Source: Flammula alnicola
Lineage: Eukaryota; Basidiomycota; Agaricomycetes; Agaricales; Strophariaceae
Assembly: GCA_015499995.1 (NCBI GenBank)
Contig: JADNRV010000034.1
Span: 310,001 to 374,000 of the forward strand
Direction of reading: 5' to 3'
DNA length: 64,000 nt
The notes below the pieces were generated by a model. That model did not search any database, was not told where the DNA came from, and was given only the letters and a program-made list of their open reading frames with translations. Of this stretch, positions 47,550 to 59,405 are shown one piece after another (position 1 is the stretch's first letter; the number at the start of each line of letters is the position of its first letter). Made by a program: the position numbers and the translations under genes.

Positions 47550-49613
47550 ATGTTTGAACAGAATGCCTCAGTACCCGCGTTTCAAGCCATGTTCCACGAA
47601 AATTGGGTACTTATTGGAATTTCCAGCCTTTGTTGCTGGATTATTTTATCCTACTACAATGGACAAACGCGAAAAGTATGTCAGCTCCTTATACACGAAA
47701 TGGTTGAATGCACTGACTCTAAAACGCGAGCGTAGCTGAAATATATTCCAACTGCTGGTCGTGACATACCACTCCTGTCATATTTTGGGACTTTTTGTCT
47801 CCTTTTCGATGCAAAAAAGTTCATCAAGACAGGTATCCAGAAGGTCCGCCGCTACCTTACTATTCTACCGTTTAGATCTCATTGCATCACTTGCTTTCTT
47901 CAGTGGCCAAATAACATCTTCAAGATTCCTGCGTTATTGGAGTGGGTAGTCGTGGTCGCTCACCCAACTTTGAGATATGAGTTGCATAGAGCACCAGAAA
48001 CTGTGTTGTCATCCGCCCTTGCACTGGAAAAGGTAGCTCTGTTCGTTGGGCCACTTTTTGGTTCTAAAGTCTAGATTTGTTTTCAGTCTCTTCAAGCCGA
48101 ATATACAATTGGCCAGAATATCATCACAGACCCGTATCACGTTCCTATCATACGTTCAGAACTCACTAAAGCCCTTCCACAACTTGTCCCCATGATGCAT
48201 GAAGAAGTCGTCGAGGCTCTCAATGAGTACATACCATTGGAAGATGGTGAAACTCGTCTATATTAATATTATCCGAGACTTCGAAACTAATTAACCTCCT
48301 CAAACTCCTTGGTTATGTAGATTGGACCTGTGTTTCTAAAACTTTCGAAATCATGGCGCAGGTCATTTGCCGTGCCAGCAACCGTGCTTTCGTTGGACGT
48401 CCTTTATGTAAGTCCCTTCGACTCCAAAGGTAGAGCAAGAATCGAACCCGCATCGTAGGCAGAGACCCCGACTATGTCGACCTCAACGTACAATTCACAG
48501 TCGACGTTGTTCAGACTGCCGCCATTCTTGGAGCTGTACCTAGAATACTCCGGCCGTAAGAAAGCTAATGAACCGACCCAACTGTATGTTTATCTTCCTC
48601 ATTCGCAGACTAGTAAACTCTTTGGTGTCCAACATTCCGAAGAGAATGCAGCGCGCTAAAGCGCACCTTGCGCCTGTTATTCAAGCCCGTCGCAAGGAAC
48701 GTGAAGAAAAGGAAGATCAGGTAGATAAAACGGTAGGCGCATCATAAAGCTAACAATTTATAATACACTCACTTGAATCTACAAAGGCTGATGTTCTCAC
48801 TTGGCTTATGGATGAAGCGAAAGGCAAAGAAGCCAGTGATTTATTGCTGACAACACGCATGTTGACCATCAATTTTGCTGCTATACACACGTCGTCGACT
48901 GTGAGTCAAATTCCGAGAAATGTGCATGTCAAATACTCACGCTTTTTGTACTGCAGACGTTGATGCACGCGTTCTACAATTTAGTGGCATACCCCGAATA
49001 TATCCAAGCCCTTCGAGAGGAGGTAGAAGAAGTTGCCAATGAAGAGGGATGGACGAAAGCCGGCCTCGATAAAATGCACAAAGTTGACAGCTTCATCAAG
49101 GAGTCCCAGAGATTGCATCCTGTCGGTGGCCGTAAGTTCCCGCTTTGCTTAGTCTCACGAAATAAATCTTAAGTTCCAGTTTTTTTAGTCAGTCTACAAC
49201 GGGTTGCAATTAGTGACTATACCTTTTCAGATGGTACAACTGTCCCACAAGGCACGACCCTCACTGTCGCCGTTCAGCATGCACATCTGAACGGGACAGT
49301 TTACGAGAATCCGACGACATTCGACGGCTTCCGCTTTCTCAAGATGAAAGAACGTGAAACTAAAAAGTTCGACCTGGTATCGACAAGTGGTGACTCCCTT
49401 TCTTTCGGATATGGGAGGCATGCGTGCCCCGGAAGATATTTCGCGACATGCGAGCTTAAATTAATACTTGCCCATTTATTAGTGACCTACGATATCAAGT
49501 TTGAGAACGATGGAGTTCGTCCTGCGGATACATGGGTGTCGTTGGGGGGCCTGCTCTCTTGCGTGCCGAATGCGAACGCCAAGGTCTTATTCAGGAGACG
49601 CATACTTCAGTAG
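47550..49613 (+). CDS. Cytochrome P450 (A), microsomal
   Basis: Heme monooxygenase anchored by an N-terminal TM segment (WVLIGISSLCCWIILSYY). About nine short exons. Diagnostic pieces: PALLEWVVVVAHPTLRYELH, DPYHVPIIRSELTKALPQLV, DWTCVSKTFEIMAQVICRAS, an I-helix-like TINFAAIHTSSTTLMHAFYN with A-x-x-T, the K-helix KESQR, and the heme loop FGYGRHACPGRYFATCELK with the axial Cys. The layout is that of fungal P450s with a C-terminal RVAISDYTFSDGTTVPQG block. It ends RRRILQ-stop at 49611-49613. Substrate unknown. It is the first of three P450s within 9 kb, each in a different subfamily by motif, so not a simple tandem array. Confidence 0.93.
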
Positions 49614-50799
49614 AATATATGGGTTATTAGAGGCAATACATGACTCTCAGGGTTCTGTAGTTTTCTTACGATGTGGGTAAGAGAGCGAGTCTTTCACTTT
49701 GACTCTGTACACGAACATGGGCGAAATGCGGCCCGCCTTACAGCACTGGGAGTTCTGGGATCATGATTCGGTCCGCTCCGAGTCGTTGTATATATAGTAA
49801 CTACTAAATGAATACTAATTCTTTCAAGAACAGCAACGAAAATGCGTCATCCCCTTTCTGCCACGCTCTTTCGCGTGCTCAAGTTCCTTCATATTCTTGC
49901 CGACGTTGTGAGAACGATGTGCGCTGGGTGCGGAACACTGGTGTCGATTCGGGCGGTCACCGTCTTCGCAGTCGATTGTGACACAGTCCATGGGTTGCCC
50001 GTAATTCACACACCGAGGAGTACTTAACAGCGCAATCAGTGGGTCTGGCGTAGAGAACTAGAATATGTATCTGCTCTCAATCGTGTAACTAACAATCCTG
50101 TCATGACATATATATATTATTGATGACCATTCCTGATTTTATATGCCAAATTAGAGACTCTCTTATTCACTTGAGCTGTTGGCACTTGCATGTCACTCAC
50201 CAAAGTGAATGCACTTCGTTAAGAACAGGGCCTTCTGATCCAAGTGGATTGACTTCGATCACTTGGCCTCAATTGGGTCACTTACTGGCTTGTACAAGTG
50301 ACCTAAGTGGCATAGTGATCGTGTAGTTTTCCTGATGTAGCCGCTGACATTGAGGCTGAAGCGCTGAAGCTTGAAAGCTTTAGAATCTGGATGATGGTCT
50401 TGCAACCGGGGAGTTGAATTAATGCAGAGCAGCAAAAACAAGCTGCCCAAAAGTGTCACCATCTCCAAAAGCCCTTCGCACAGGCAACCAAAATATCGTA
50501 GTGTTCACATGCACTGCCAACGTTAACGCCAGTCTTCTCATCTAAAGCCATCATGATGTTGATCGTACATAACTTATTCTAACTCGAACTAGTGCCAGGG
50601 GGGCCGACAGATCAGATCAAGTATCTTGTACTAGGCGCAGAATCTGCGCCTCAGATATCTCTAAATAGTACTCCATCAAACGTATGAATACAGTGATCCT
50701 TCTTGCGGGTAACATGGTAGAATCTACTACCTATAAAATACGACATAGAGAGGCCCATAATTAACACGTCTCTCATTTGAATCTTGCCTTCAATCAGTC
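49614..50799. other. Intergenic between P450 A and P450 B
   Basis: About 1.2 kb without a supported gene. A stretch at about 50160-50320 is rich in short CACTT/AAGTG strings in both orientations (CACTTGAGC, CACTTGCATG, CCAAGTGGATT, CACTTGGCC, AAGTGACCTAAGTGG), of unknown meaning. P450 B promoter lies at the right end. Confidence 0.45.
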
Positions 50800-52528
50800 A
50801 TGGGAATCCAACCAGACTTGCTCTTCCTATACAGTGCAATTCTCTCTTTTTTAGGACTTGTCATAACTGTTAGAGACTTATCCCGTCTCTCTACATCACT
50901 TCCGCATACAAGCGCATTTACCATGGCGTGGTTAATCACCTTCACATTTGCATTCGGGTTTCTTTCTGCGACATTCCATGCCCTCAATAAAGCAGCAGAT
51001 TTTCATACGAAATCAGGCGTACCAATAGTACGGAGCTGGATCCCATGGGTGGGAAGCGGCATCCATTTTTCACGGTACCCAATACCCTTCCTCGAGTCCT
51101 GCAGGTGAGTATCCATCATACTACCAAGTTCAAGCGGTCAGTGCCAGTGTTTGACATTTTATACTTTCTATTGTACAATTTCTAGGGTTCAATATGGTCC
51201 CATCTACAAGTTTTTTGCAGGTGGACGATACATAATCGTAATATCTTCCACACGCGCGATACGCGATTTCCTCGGGAACTATAGGCGAACGTTCGGCGTC
51301 ATCAACTACCAGTGGTATCAGTCTATATCCGGATTACCTGATAAAGCACGGGTTCCACATATTCATTCAGTTCTCGATCAAAAAGTCTTCACAGCCGTCG
51401 CTCGCCATCTATCCAACCATCGTCTTGAAAACACATCCAACCACTTCAATCGCGCTCTCTTCCCCCTTCTTGATGACGCATCAAAGGGGCAAATACATTC
51501 GCCTCTTCTCCTCCAAGATTTCGTGCGAAAGAGTAGCTATTATGCGATGTGCACAGCGCTTTTCGGTCCAAAATATCCGGCCGCTGATACTTGCGAGGAC
51601 TTCTTTGTATTCGACCAAGGTGCAGCTCAGATCATCAAGGAGTATCCAAACGCATCGCCTCTAGCCAAGCAGGCCCGCGCTCGTAACACCTTGAAAAACA
51701 CAGCCTATCTTCAGGAGTTTTGGCGTGAAGAGCAGGAAGGATGTGGTACTGGGGCATCTGAAGCGATGGCAGTGGGCATTCGAGAACTGAGGAAGGCCGG
51801 ACTTACGGATGACGAGATAGCCCATACGATAAACCTTTTCGTATGGGGCGCCAACAGCAATCTCGCACAGATCACGGAGTGGCTTCTGGCGTACATTGTC
51901 ATGAATCCTGCAACTTATTCTCGAATTTGTCAAGAGGTTCGGCAAGTATTGGACTCCAAATATCCGGACCGCGAGTCTGTATTACAGATATCTGCGCAGG
52001 ACTTAGACGGCCCGGACTTCGCCCTTCTGACGTCGATGGTCAAAGAGGTCTTGCGATTAAGCGTCCTGCCTACGTCGTTCCGAGAAGCCCAGACAGATGG
52101 ATATATCGTTGCGGACGATGGTTCCACACTTCCCGTGCTCAAAGGAGAGTGGGTAGTGGCTGACATTCGCGGGATGCACTACAGCGCCAGGTATCACGAT
52201 GACGCAGAGGCGTGCAAAATTGATCGTTTCTTGTACGCCAGGGACAAAGCGCCAACATGTTTTACTCCCTTCGGAGGCGGGAGACACATGGTGAGTTTCT
52301 CGCTGATGCATGTGCACAGAACTAATCAAACGAATCTTTCAGTGTGCAGGGCGCAATCTTGCGATGCACACTATGCGCATGTTCGTGATAATCGCTCTTT
52401 ATCTCTACGACATTGAACCGGTCGAGAACGCGAGGTTCCCTATGGTGAATCCGGCGAGTGACATGGCTGCAGCTGCACCATTGGGGGATCCCGTAGAAAT
52501 TATCCTTCGACGGCGTCGAGAGTATTAA
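50800..52528 (+). CDS. Cytochrome P450 (B), CYP7/CYP8-like I-helix
   Basis: Three exons: exon 1 (50800 to about 51104), a long second exon (to about 52289), and a last exon from about 52343. The N-terminus has two hydrophobic stretches (LLFLYSAILSFLGLVITV; WLITFTFAFGFLSATFHAL) and a proline-rich hinge SWIPWVGSGIHF. The I-helix reads NLFVWGANSNLAQITEWLLA, with Asn where most P450s have the acid-Thr pair, as in CYP7/CYP8-type enzymes. K-helix KEVLRLS. The heme loop FGGGRHM|CAGRNLAMHTMRM spans the last intron. It ends EIILRRRREY-stop at 52526-52528. A decayed inverted copy of exon 1 is at 27640-27955. Natural substrate unknown. Confidence 0.93.
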
Positions 52529-53208
52529 TGTTTTTAAGAATAGAATCTATCCAGTGATTCAAGTGAGACGAACAGTCGAAAGTCCTGTCTTTCATCAGCT
52601 TCCATTGACAGTGCCTGCACATACGCCAACCTCTTAATGCGACTCCTACCAAACTTGGAATCAAAGAGGAGATTCACCGCTGATTTTGTGCTGTCTCCCT
52701 GCACGGAATCTCGCCCGCGATTAAATCCAGAACATTACGATTTGATTTACAGACGTGAATTTGAATTCAATGCCAGTGATATCATGCAGTGGATGTAGTA
52801 AATGTATTTCAACAGTGTATTTCCAGGTTGAATCCGCTTTCAGCGTTGTTGCTCAATTTCAAGTTTCCCGGTGCGCCACACTCTGCCTCATCCGGACAAG
52901 TCGAACGAGAAGATGTTCCGTGTCACACGCTCTCACCTCGCCTCCTATTCACCTATGAAATACAAGGTATGTTCTACAGGGCTTTGCCGCTTGCTGGCCT
53001 TAGCAGGCTCCATATTGAGCGGGGTTGTTGAAAGATTCATGAAAGGGTTGAACGCGACTGGGTCAAGGGCACGTATAGACGCCTGTGCCTCGTGTATTGT
53101 CACGGCCTTCAGTACATCTAATCCGGATTGAAATATTATTGACGTCCCAATTGGGCGCTCAGGGCAGGATGCCGATGCTGCCGTTGGCTTTAATGCCATC
53201 ATGAGTCA
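52529..53208. other. Convergent intergenic between P450 B and orphan gene
   Basis: About 680 bp; both neighbours end here. Plus-strand open frames (52755-53131) overlap one another and show no domain. Nothing supported. Confidence 0.45.
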
Positions 53209-53706
53209 CTAGTCATGCATCGATGAGCTAATACAACTCCGTTCTAAATTCAAATTGAGTGATACCTGCGAAGTGTTAAAGGCGTCAAGTGGAATAGAAA
53301 GATAAATAAGCCCACCTTCCATCTTAAGAAGCTCCCTGGCAACAGCTTCGCGTTCTCCCTCTTCGAATTTGGGTATCAATTCAGGATCCATCCCTTTCCA
53401 TCCAGAAAATGGCGCTGACTGCGTCATGACCATGTATTGCTTCCAGCTTTCGGGACCGAACATAAGAAAGCGAGCACGGTATGGCCTTCTTTCAATCTTC
53501 CGAAGAATGGCAGAAAGAGCCGCCATGGAATCGTTCCGTACTTCAGGATTCAGAGGTCTTTCCATGATGCGAGAGCCCCACGCGACGCAGGTGGCATTAT
53601 CGATCACATAGCCACCCACGATCGAGCGTCGAGATGGACCGCTCGGGTACGATGTTTGAGATTGTGTATTAGATGGCGGGTTAGAGGTCGAATCTTCCTG
53701 AAGCAT
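53209..53706 (-). CDS. Orphan small protein, intact copy of the transposon-split gene
   Basis: Not a family I recognise. Single open frame of 165 residues starting MLQEDSTSNPPSNTQSQT, with a Ser/Pro-rich N-terminus, GGYVIDNATCVAWGSRIMER in the middle and a charged core (GWKGMDPELIPKFEEGEREA, LLKMEGGLIYLSIPLDAFN). No signal peptide or TM segment. The second copy (38477-43698) differs by about 13 substitutions and one two-residue gap over about 98 aligned C-terminal residues, with the frame kept, which argues for real coding sequence. The 3' end is less sure: NTSQVSLNLNLERS may be intron read-through, since the copies diverge in frame there. It lies about 110 bp downstream of P450 C on the same strand. 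Confidence 0.65.
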   Translation of the reverse strand: MLQEDSTSNPPSNTQSQTSYPSGPSRRSIVGGYVIDNATCVAWGSRIMERPLNPEVRNDSMAALSAILRKIERRPYRARFLMFGPESWKQYMVMTQSAPFSGWKGMDPELIPKFEEGEREAVARELLKMEGGLIYLSIPLDAFNTSQVSLNLNLERSCISSSMHD

Positions 53707-53817
53707 TTTGAAGACGGTTGTCGGTTCGTACGCGTTCTAATTATACAACCAAAACTTGTACATGTTTTGGTTCACTCCCACGCCAATTAATATTGTTGAA
53801 CGCCGCAGCGACGCGGA

Positions 53818-56147
53818 TTAATGCTTCACGCGTCTTACAAGCTTCAACGAAGTAGGGCCAATCGAAAATGTCGGTCCCTGCATACTCGCATCCTCGAGAA
53901 CTCGTCTCTCAAATTGTGCCCTTGTCTCTCCTTTCCCAATGTGTGGCTCGATCTTCCAGTCGTGCAGAAGATGCGCGAGGAAGGAAACGCCTTCAGAGTA
54001 TGCGAACTTGCGCCCGACGCAAGTACGCGGCCCCGCGCCGAATAAGGCAACGTCGGTCTCCGGCACGCCCAGCCAGCGCTCGGGCTTGAAGGTGTGCGGG
54101 TCGTCGAATACGTGGGGATTGCGGACTTGAGATGGGGAGAGTAAATAGATTTGATATGGCTCAGCGATAGGAGAGACGTACAGATGGAGCACATTTCGAA
54201 GATAATGCGAGTACCCTTTTTCAAGACTAGCCGCTCGGCCCGGCTTCGCCGCGCCCGCGTCGGGCACACAGGCTAGCCTCCAGCCAATCAGAACGCTCAG
54301 TTGACCCCCGTGGAAAACCGCGGCGGAGCCAATCAGTTGTCGGCCCGTGGGAATGCCAAGACACCTATGTCATTTATTAGTATAGATGACTGTCTCTTCC
54401 TTGGGACGCATAACGTGGACCGGGGTATCCTGTAGCATTTCCCGTGGCAACATTAACGGCGCAGCTAAAGATTATAAAATAAAAAAGATTCATGGTCTTG
54501 CTCGTATCCAGAAGAGAAAAGCCCTACGATATAGCCGGAGGGACTCTTGAAAACATGCAGTGATGTATGGTAGCTGGGCAATCTCGTCGAAGGCCTTAGA
54601 ATTATGGTCAGTCCAGCCAGGAAGCAGTCAAAATAAAGCTGGGGACGAACAATCTTTCCGTCTTCTGAAACCAGCGGTTGAATCTCAGCGAATACATTCT
54701 CTTGGTTTTCTTGGTTGACAGCTAAGAGGGCCAGCGTGGCCGAGATGACGCTGGCGGTGGTTTCTGCGCAAATTTGAGAAGTGCAAGCCACGGACATTGA
54801 GTACTCCATACCGTGCCCAGAAAACATCATAATGAACAAATTGGCCAGCTGGCGGTAGGTATATTAGCCGGGTATGTTAATGAAGGTAACACAAGGGGTA
54901 TCTTACCACTTCTTTATCGGAAAGCGTGTATCGACCTTCTCCTTCAGAGGAGGCAACGAGTCTCCGCAGGAACTCCCCGCCCGGGCCAGCGGCAAGGCCG
55001 TCGGCGGAATTGTCTGACCTGTAAGTTTGAATACAGTCCTCGACATATTTGTCAAATGTACTCCAGGCTAGGTCAATACGACGCAAACTGTTGACAGGTA
55101 AGTTCACATCATGTTCAACGTTATGAAAAGAGTATACCTTTGTATCGGCAACCTGTACGCCCATTGAGGGAGCGCTATCCTAGGGATGAGGTTCTCCGCC
55201 GCGATAGAAATGGCCTCTGTAAATGGCATTTGGTCTCCAGAACTTGCTTTGCTGGACCATGAGACGGGAAGATCGAACAAACAGCGGGAAACGATGATGA
55301 GAGAGAACTAGAATTCGAAGTCACCATAAGAATAATAAAGGAATACAGAGCGAATTCATGAAACACTTACCCTAAGAGCTACTTTATTGATGACTGGGAT
55401 AATTACTTCATCTTTGTCGTTCCAGCCTTCAGCTTCAATCATGTCAAGATACGCGTCGGCTGTTTCCCTGCGCACCATAGTATAGCTAGATTTAGAGAAG
55501 ACTCGTTAGCCTCGGAGCGGGATGATGTCTGATGGATGCTGAAGGCTCACGTTTTGGGATTAAAAGCGGGTGCAACGACGCGTCTGTGACGTCTCCAGAT
55601 ATCGCCGCTGGCCGAGGCTACACTATCCCCCCAAAGCCTAAACAGATATTAAAAGAGTGACCAGTTGCGAAAACGGACAGTCATACTTCCGGAGGGTCAA
55701 ATCTCCGGGCTTGAGGAGTTGAACTTTTCCTTCATTCCCAAGCAGTTGTTTCAAAACATCAATCGAGCACGTATAATAGTACGCATCGCCTAAGACGAGA
55801 GGAACCATGGAAATCAAGTCATGGCTATAATTGAAGAAAGCTTCACGTCGCGAATCAGATACCGGAAAGGCATGCGTAGAATGGGAGTACATACCAGTCT
55901 GCTTTTCCTTCCAAGCCCATATGTATCCCGGGTTCCACCAACTGTGTGGAAGGACCACACCTGGGATACTTACAGGTGAAAACAGAGGCTTGAATCCCGG
56001 TGTATAATTTAAATTCTACATCATTGTTAGGGATCCAATGCGTTGCAAAAGCCTGTTACTTGCCTTGACGTCGCGAAAGAACCTGTAGGCTTGGATCGAA
56101 ATCAAGCACACAGCGGTGGCTGCGATTGGGGTCAAATTCATGCTCAT
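53818..56147 (-). CDS. Cytochrome P450 (C), agaricomycete microsomal type
   Basis: Many short exons. N-terminal anchor NLTPIAATAVCLISIQAYRF, then, across an intron with a GC donor (AAG|GCAAGT at 56063), YTPGFKPLFSP; VVLPHSWWNPGYIWAWKEKQ; DLISMVPLVLGDAYYYTCSI; SGDIWRRHRRVVAPAFNPKT (C-helix WxxxR); FSGH|ETTASVISATLALLAVN (I-helix with acid-Thr pair across an intron); LPYITACFQESLRLY (ExxR); VLKKGTRIIFEMCSI; NPHVFDDPHTFKPERWLG; and the heme loop FGAGPRTCVGRKFAYSEG. It ends SLKLVRRVKH-stop at 53818. The segment 54240-54370, between HVMRPKEET and the VLKKGT exon, reads best as an intron of about 110 nt. Start at 56147 (MSMNL) or 56141. A partial copy of the 3' end lies at 37073. Confidence 0.88.
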
Positions 56148-57051
56148 GCAGTAACGGCCTTGGAGAATGTGGTGGTTGAATGGTGACAACTGCAAAAAGA
56201 TGGGTGATGTGTGAAAGTAGCATTATGGTGCGATTCCACGCTTAAGTAGTACACGGGTGACACGGCCAAAATAGAATCCATGTCTGTGTGCATACTAGGT
56301 GAGGTAGAGGGCAGCCTCCGCTGTGAACCCTGTGAAAACAGCCAAAAAATGGAATTTGATGGCAACTTCCTTCCATTCCAAGGGGACAAATTTGCTGTGT
56401 GGGCGACTTGTGGGCGACCGCCTTCTTCTCATCCTATATTTGACGAAGAAACTACACCGTCACTGATGATACAGCTAAAATTCAACCTGGTAGCCATGTT
56501 CTGGGCGGATGTCTCGCTGTGCCCAATATGGTTGTCACCATAGTTGTCAGGTGTTGCATATTGTCCAGCAGTAGTGGTACCCCCGAAGCGAAGCGAGGAA
56601 TTAGATGCTTGAGCAGTTTGACCTTGGAGACCAGCTCAAGAACCACTTCAAGGGCGCCCAGGCCTCATCGGCACAAGTTCTTTCTACCGGTCAACCTCAA
56701 CCATCGATGCTACTGGGCGCTTGATTTATGCCCTCCGGGTGCATGATAGAATGTCACAAGTAAGGGAGAAGCGAGGAGAAGAGTTAACACTGACAGAAAA
56801 CTGATAAGCTGCTGTGGGAGACTGGGGGTCTTGAAAGCTCCGCGTCCGAAGAATACTATGGACGACACTGATTGACATTTGGACGGTCCGTTCCAGGTCC
56901 GTTGCTAAGTCAACTTCCGTACAGGTAAACCGCGGGAAAGTCGGAACTATTGTAAGTAGTGAGTCCCTCTTAAGAGCGCCTTGAATCGACCCGCGCTCAG
57001 CGTAGAAGAGGTAAAAGGGACCCAGTTCTAGATTGACAAGGGCGCCAATCC
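56148..57051. other. Divergent intergenic between P450 C and GT90 gene
   Basis: About 900 bp. A plus-strand frame at 56280-56543 has no recognised motif. It should contain the promoters of both flanking genes; no named motif seen. Confidence 0.45.
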
Positions 57052-59405
57052 ATGCCGTATGCTGGTCCGAGGATGAACGTCGTCAGGGAACAAGAACATT
57101 CGGAAATAGGACCAAACAAAGAAAGTGGAAGTTGGCGGCCAGCATTCAAGCTGTTTCCCCTCACAAACCAACGACGTAGAGCCTTCCTCTCCAGCGATTT
57201 CGACGCCGAGAAGGCGACAGCCGACCTCAGAGCCACTATGGGTCCCCGCACGCGAGCGTCGTGCTTTGGCTTCCTTCGGCGAAATAGCGGATACATTTTC
57301 ATGTTTTGTGTCCTTTTTGCATTTATGCAGCTAGGATTCCACAATGGGCGGCGACCACAGCTCAAGCTCGAGCAATTGGTCGTGGTGCAGGATCCTGACG
57401 AAAACTGGATGTCGAACCCCAGCAATATCCTACCCTTTGCAGACGACGAGAAGAAGAGCGTCATCGCCGAACACCCAATACCATCGCTAATGGAGGAGGC
57501 CGAGCAGAAATACAAGAAAAAACTTTCGAGTCAAAGCGCAACCCTCAGGTCGGCGGTCGCGGAGTATAGACGTCGGTATCGACGGGCACCCCCTAAAGGC
57601 TTCGACGAATGGTGGAGCTTTGCTCAGAAGTACAACGTCAAGATGGTCGACGAGTATGATGGGCTCATGGAGGACCTGAAGCCCTTTTGGGAGCTTTCTG
57701 GGGAGGAAATCAGACGGCGCGCGGCTCAGGTTGGAGAGTTGCCATCCATCGACTTGGTGCGGATACGAGACGGCGAAGCCACTGTCATCAACGTCAATCC
57801 CAATTTCAAAGACACAGAAGTTAGCGCTCGAGCCCGCGGTTTCAGGAGCATGACGGGAAAGTTTGTGCACCTTGTATGTTTCTCGTCGTTCATTGAGTCT
57901 TCAATATCTGACACGCTTTGGTTAGCTCCCGGATATGGACTTTCCTATCAACGCAAAGGCAGAAGGCCGCGTACTGGTGCCTTGGGAGCATCGAATGTAT
58001 CCCAATTTAACAGAACAAGACTCATCAGGTACGTGTCCTCCTTGGGCTAATATCCGTTCTCATGTACTGTGCTCCAGTTGGTGTGCTGCAAATGCTCGGC
58101 GGAACCTTCAAACCTGACTGGGGCGCTGACGGCAATGTCTGGGAAGCCTGGCGACGCACATGCGACCCCCAAAGCCCCGCACGTCGCCTATTTTCTTCTC
58201 TTCGCACCTCTTCAAACTTGCAGGTCAAAAATCATCTAGCATCGAGCGAAGTCACGCCTGGCTCTGATTTCAAATTCATGAAAACCACCTCATCAACGGA
58301 GGACTATTGCAGCCACCCATACGCCCATTACCAGCAAGGTCACTTTTTCTCGGATTGGCGCTCAATCCCAGTTCTCTACCCGGTCTTCAGTCCAGCGAAG
58401 GCGCAAGGCTTCATGGACATCAGGATTCCTAGTCATTATTACTATGGAAGCACGAAACGATATACCTACGGATGGGACTCTGTCAACCTGGAACTGAAGG
58501 CCGTGGACCCGATGGAGGTGCCTTGGGAAGATAAAATCGACAAGATCTTTTGGCGAGGCGCAACGACGGGTGGTGGAAGTCATCCTCCAGGGTTTGCACC
58601 CCGATATCAACGGCACAGGTTCCTGCGGATGACATCGGACAAGTCGAATGCAACGCGAGTTGTCACGTTCGCGGATCCACCTTCCTCGGAGTCGAATTGG
58701 GTCGCGGTTGCCGCCCCATTAGCCAAACTTAACGAAGAGATTATGGACGCCGCGTTCGTCAAGGCCGTTTCTGCTTCCGGCTATCCGGGTGGCCTGGTTG
58801 CACTGGAAGCATCCCATCGTTTCGGCGACTCGGTCCCCCTAGGACGGCATTGGGCATACAAATACCTCGTCGACTTGGACGGTATGAGTTACAGCGGTCG
58901 GTTCATGTCGTTCCTCGCTAGCGACAGCGTTCCCATCAAATCGACTGTATACGATGAGTTCTTCACGGACTGGATACAACCTTGGTATGTTCTTGTCCTT
59001 AATCTGATTTATGACATTCCTACTGAACCCTGTCTCTTTCTCAAGGGTACACTTTATACCTCTCTCGTCATCGTACTTGGAGATATACAACATCCACGCT
59101 TATTTCTCCGGCGCGACACAGTCGACACTCGAAGCTGCCAATTCAACGCAGGCAGATACCCCTCTAGAACAACGGGGGTCAGTTGAAGGCGATAAACGAC
59201 TAAGAAGGATTGCAAGAGCGGGCAAACGTTGGAAACAAACGATAGGGAGGACAATAGATATGGAAGGTAAGTTGTACCCTTTTTCTTCTTAGAAACCCTG
59301 CTGAACGACCATGTCTCTCTATTACCAGCTTACGTATATAGACTGTGCCTCGAGTGGGCACGACTCTGGGCAGACGATAGGGATTCGATGAACTTCTCTC
59401 TCTGA
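57052..59405 (+). CDS. CAP10-type glycosyltransferase (GT90), type II membrane protein
   Basis: Probable Golgi glycosyltransferase of the CAP10/GT90 family, related to cryptococcal capsule and xylosyl transfer proteins. A cytosolic N-terminus is followed by one TM segment (YIFMFCVLFAFMQLGF, about residue 82-97) and a stem. Catalytic-region blocks: PPKGFDEWWSFAQKYNVKMV, LPDMDFPINAKAEGRVLVPW across an intron, YCSHPYAHYQQGHFFSDWRS, IPVLYPVFSPAKAQGFMDIR, DKIFWRGATTGGGSHPPGF, HRFGDSVPLGRHWAYKYLVD, DGMSYSGRFMSFLASDSVPI and KSTVYDEFFTDWIQPW, then VHFIPLSSSYLEIYN in the next exon. This is the usual GT90 order. It ends AYVYRLCLEWARLWADDRDS and stop at 59403-59405. Acceptor unknown. Confidence 0.93.

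Noticed and set aside
48430..48450. GAATCGAACCC string resembling the reverse complement of a tRNA T-loop/B box
   Set aside because: It lies inside a short intron of P450 A, with no matching acceptor stem, D-arm or anticodon arm around it.
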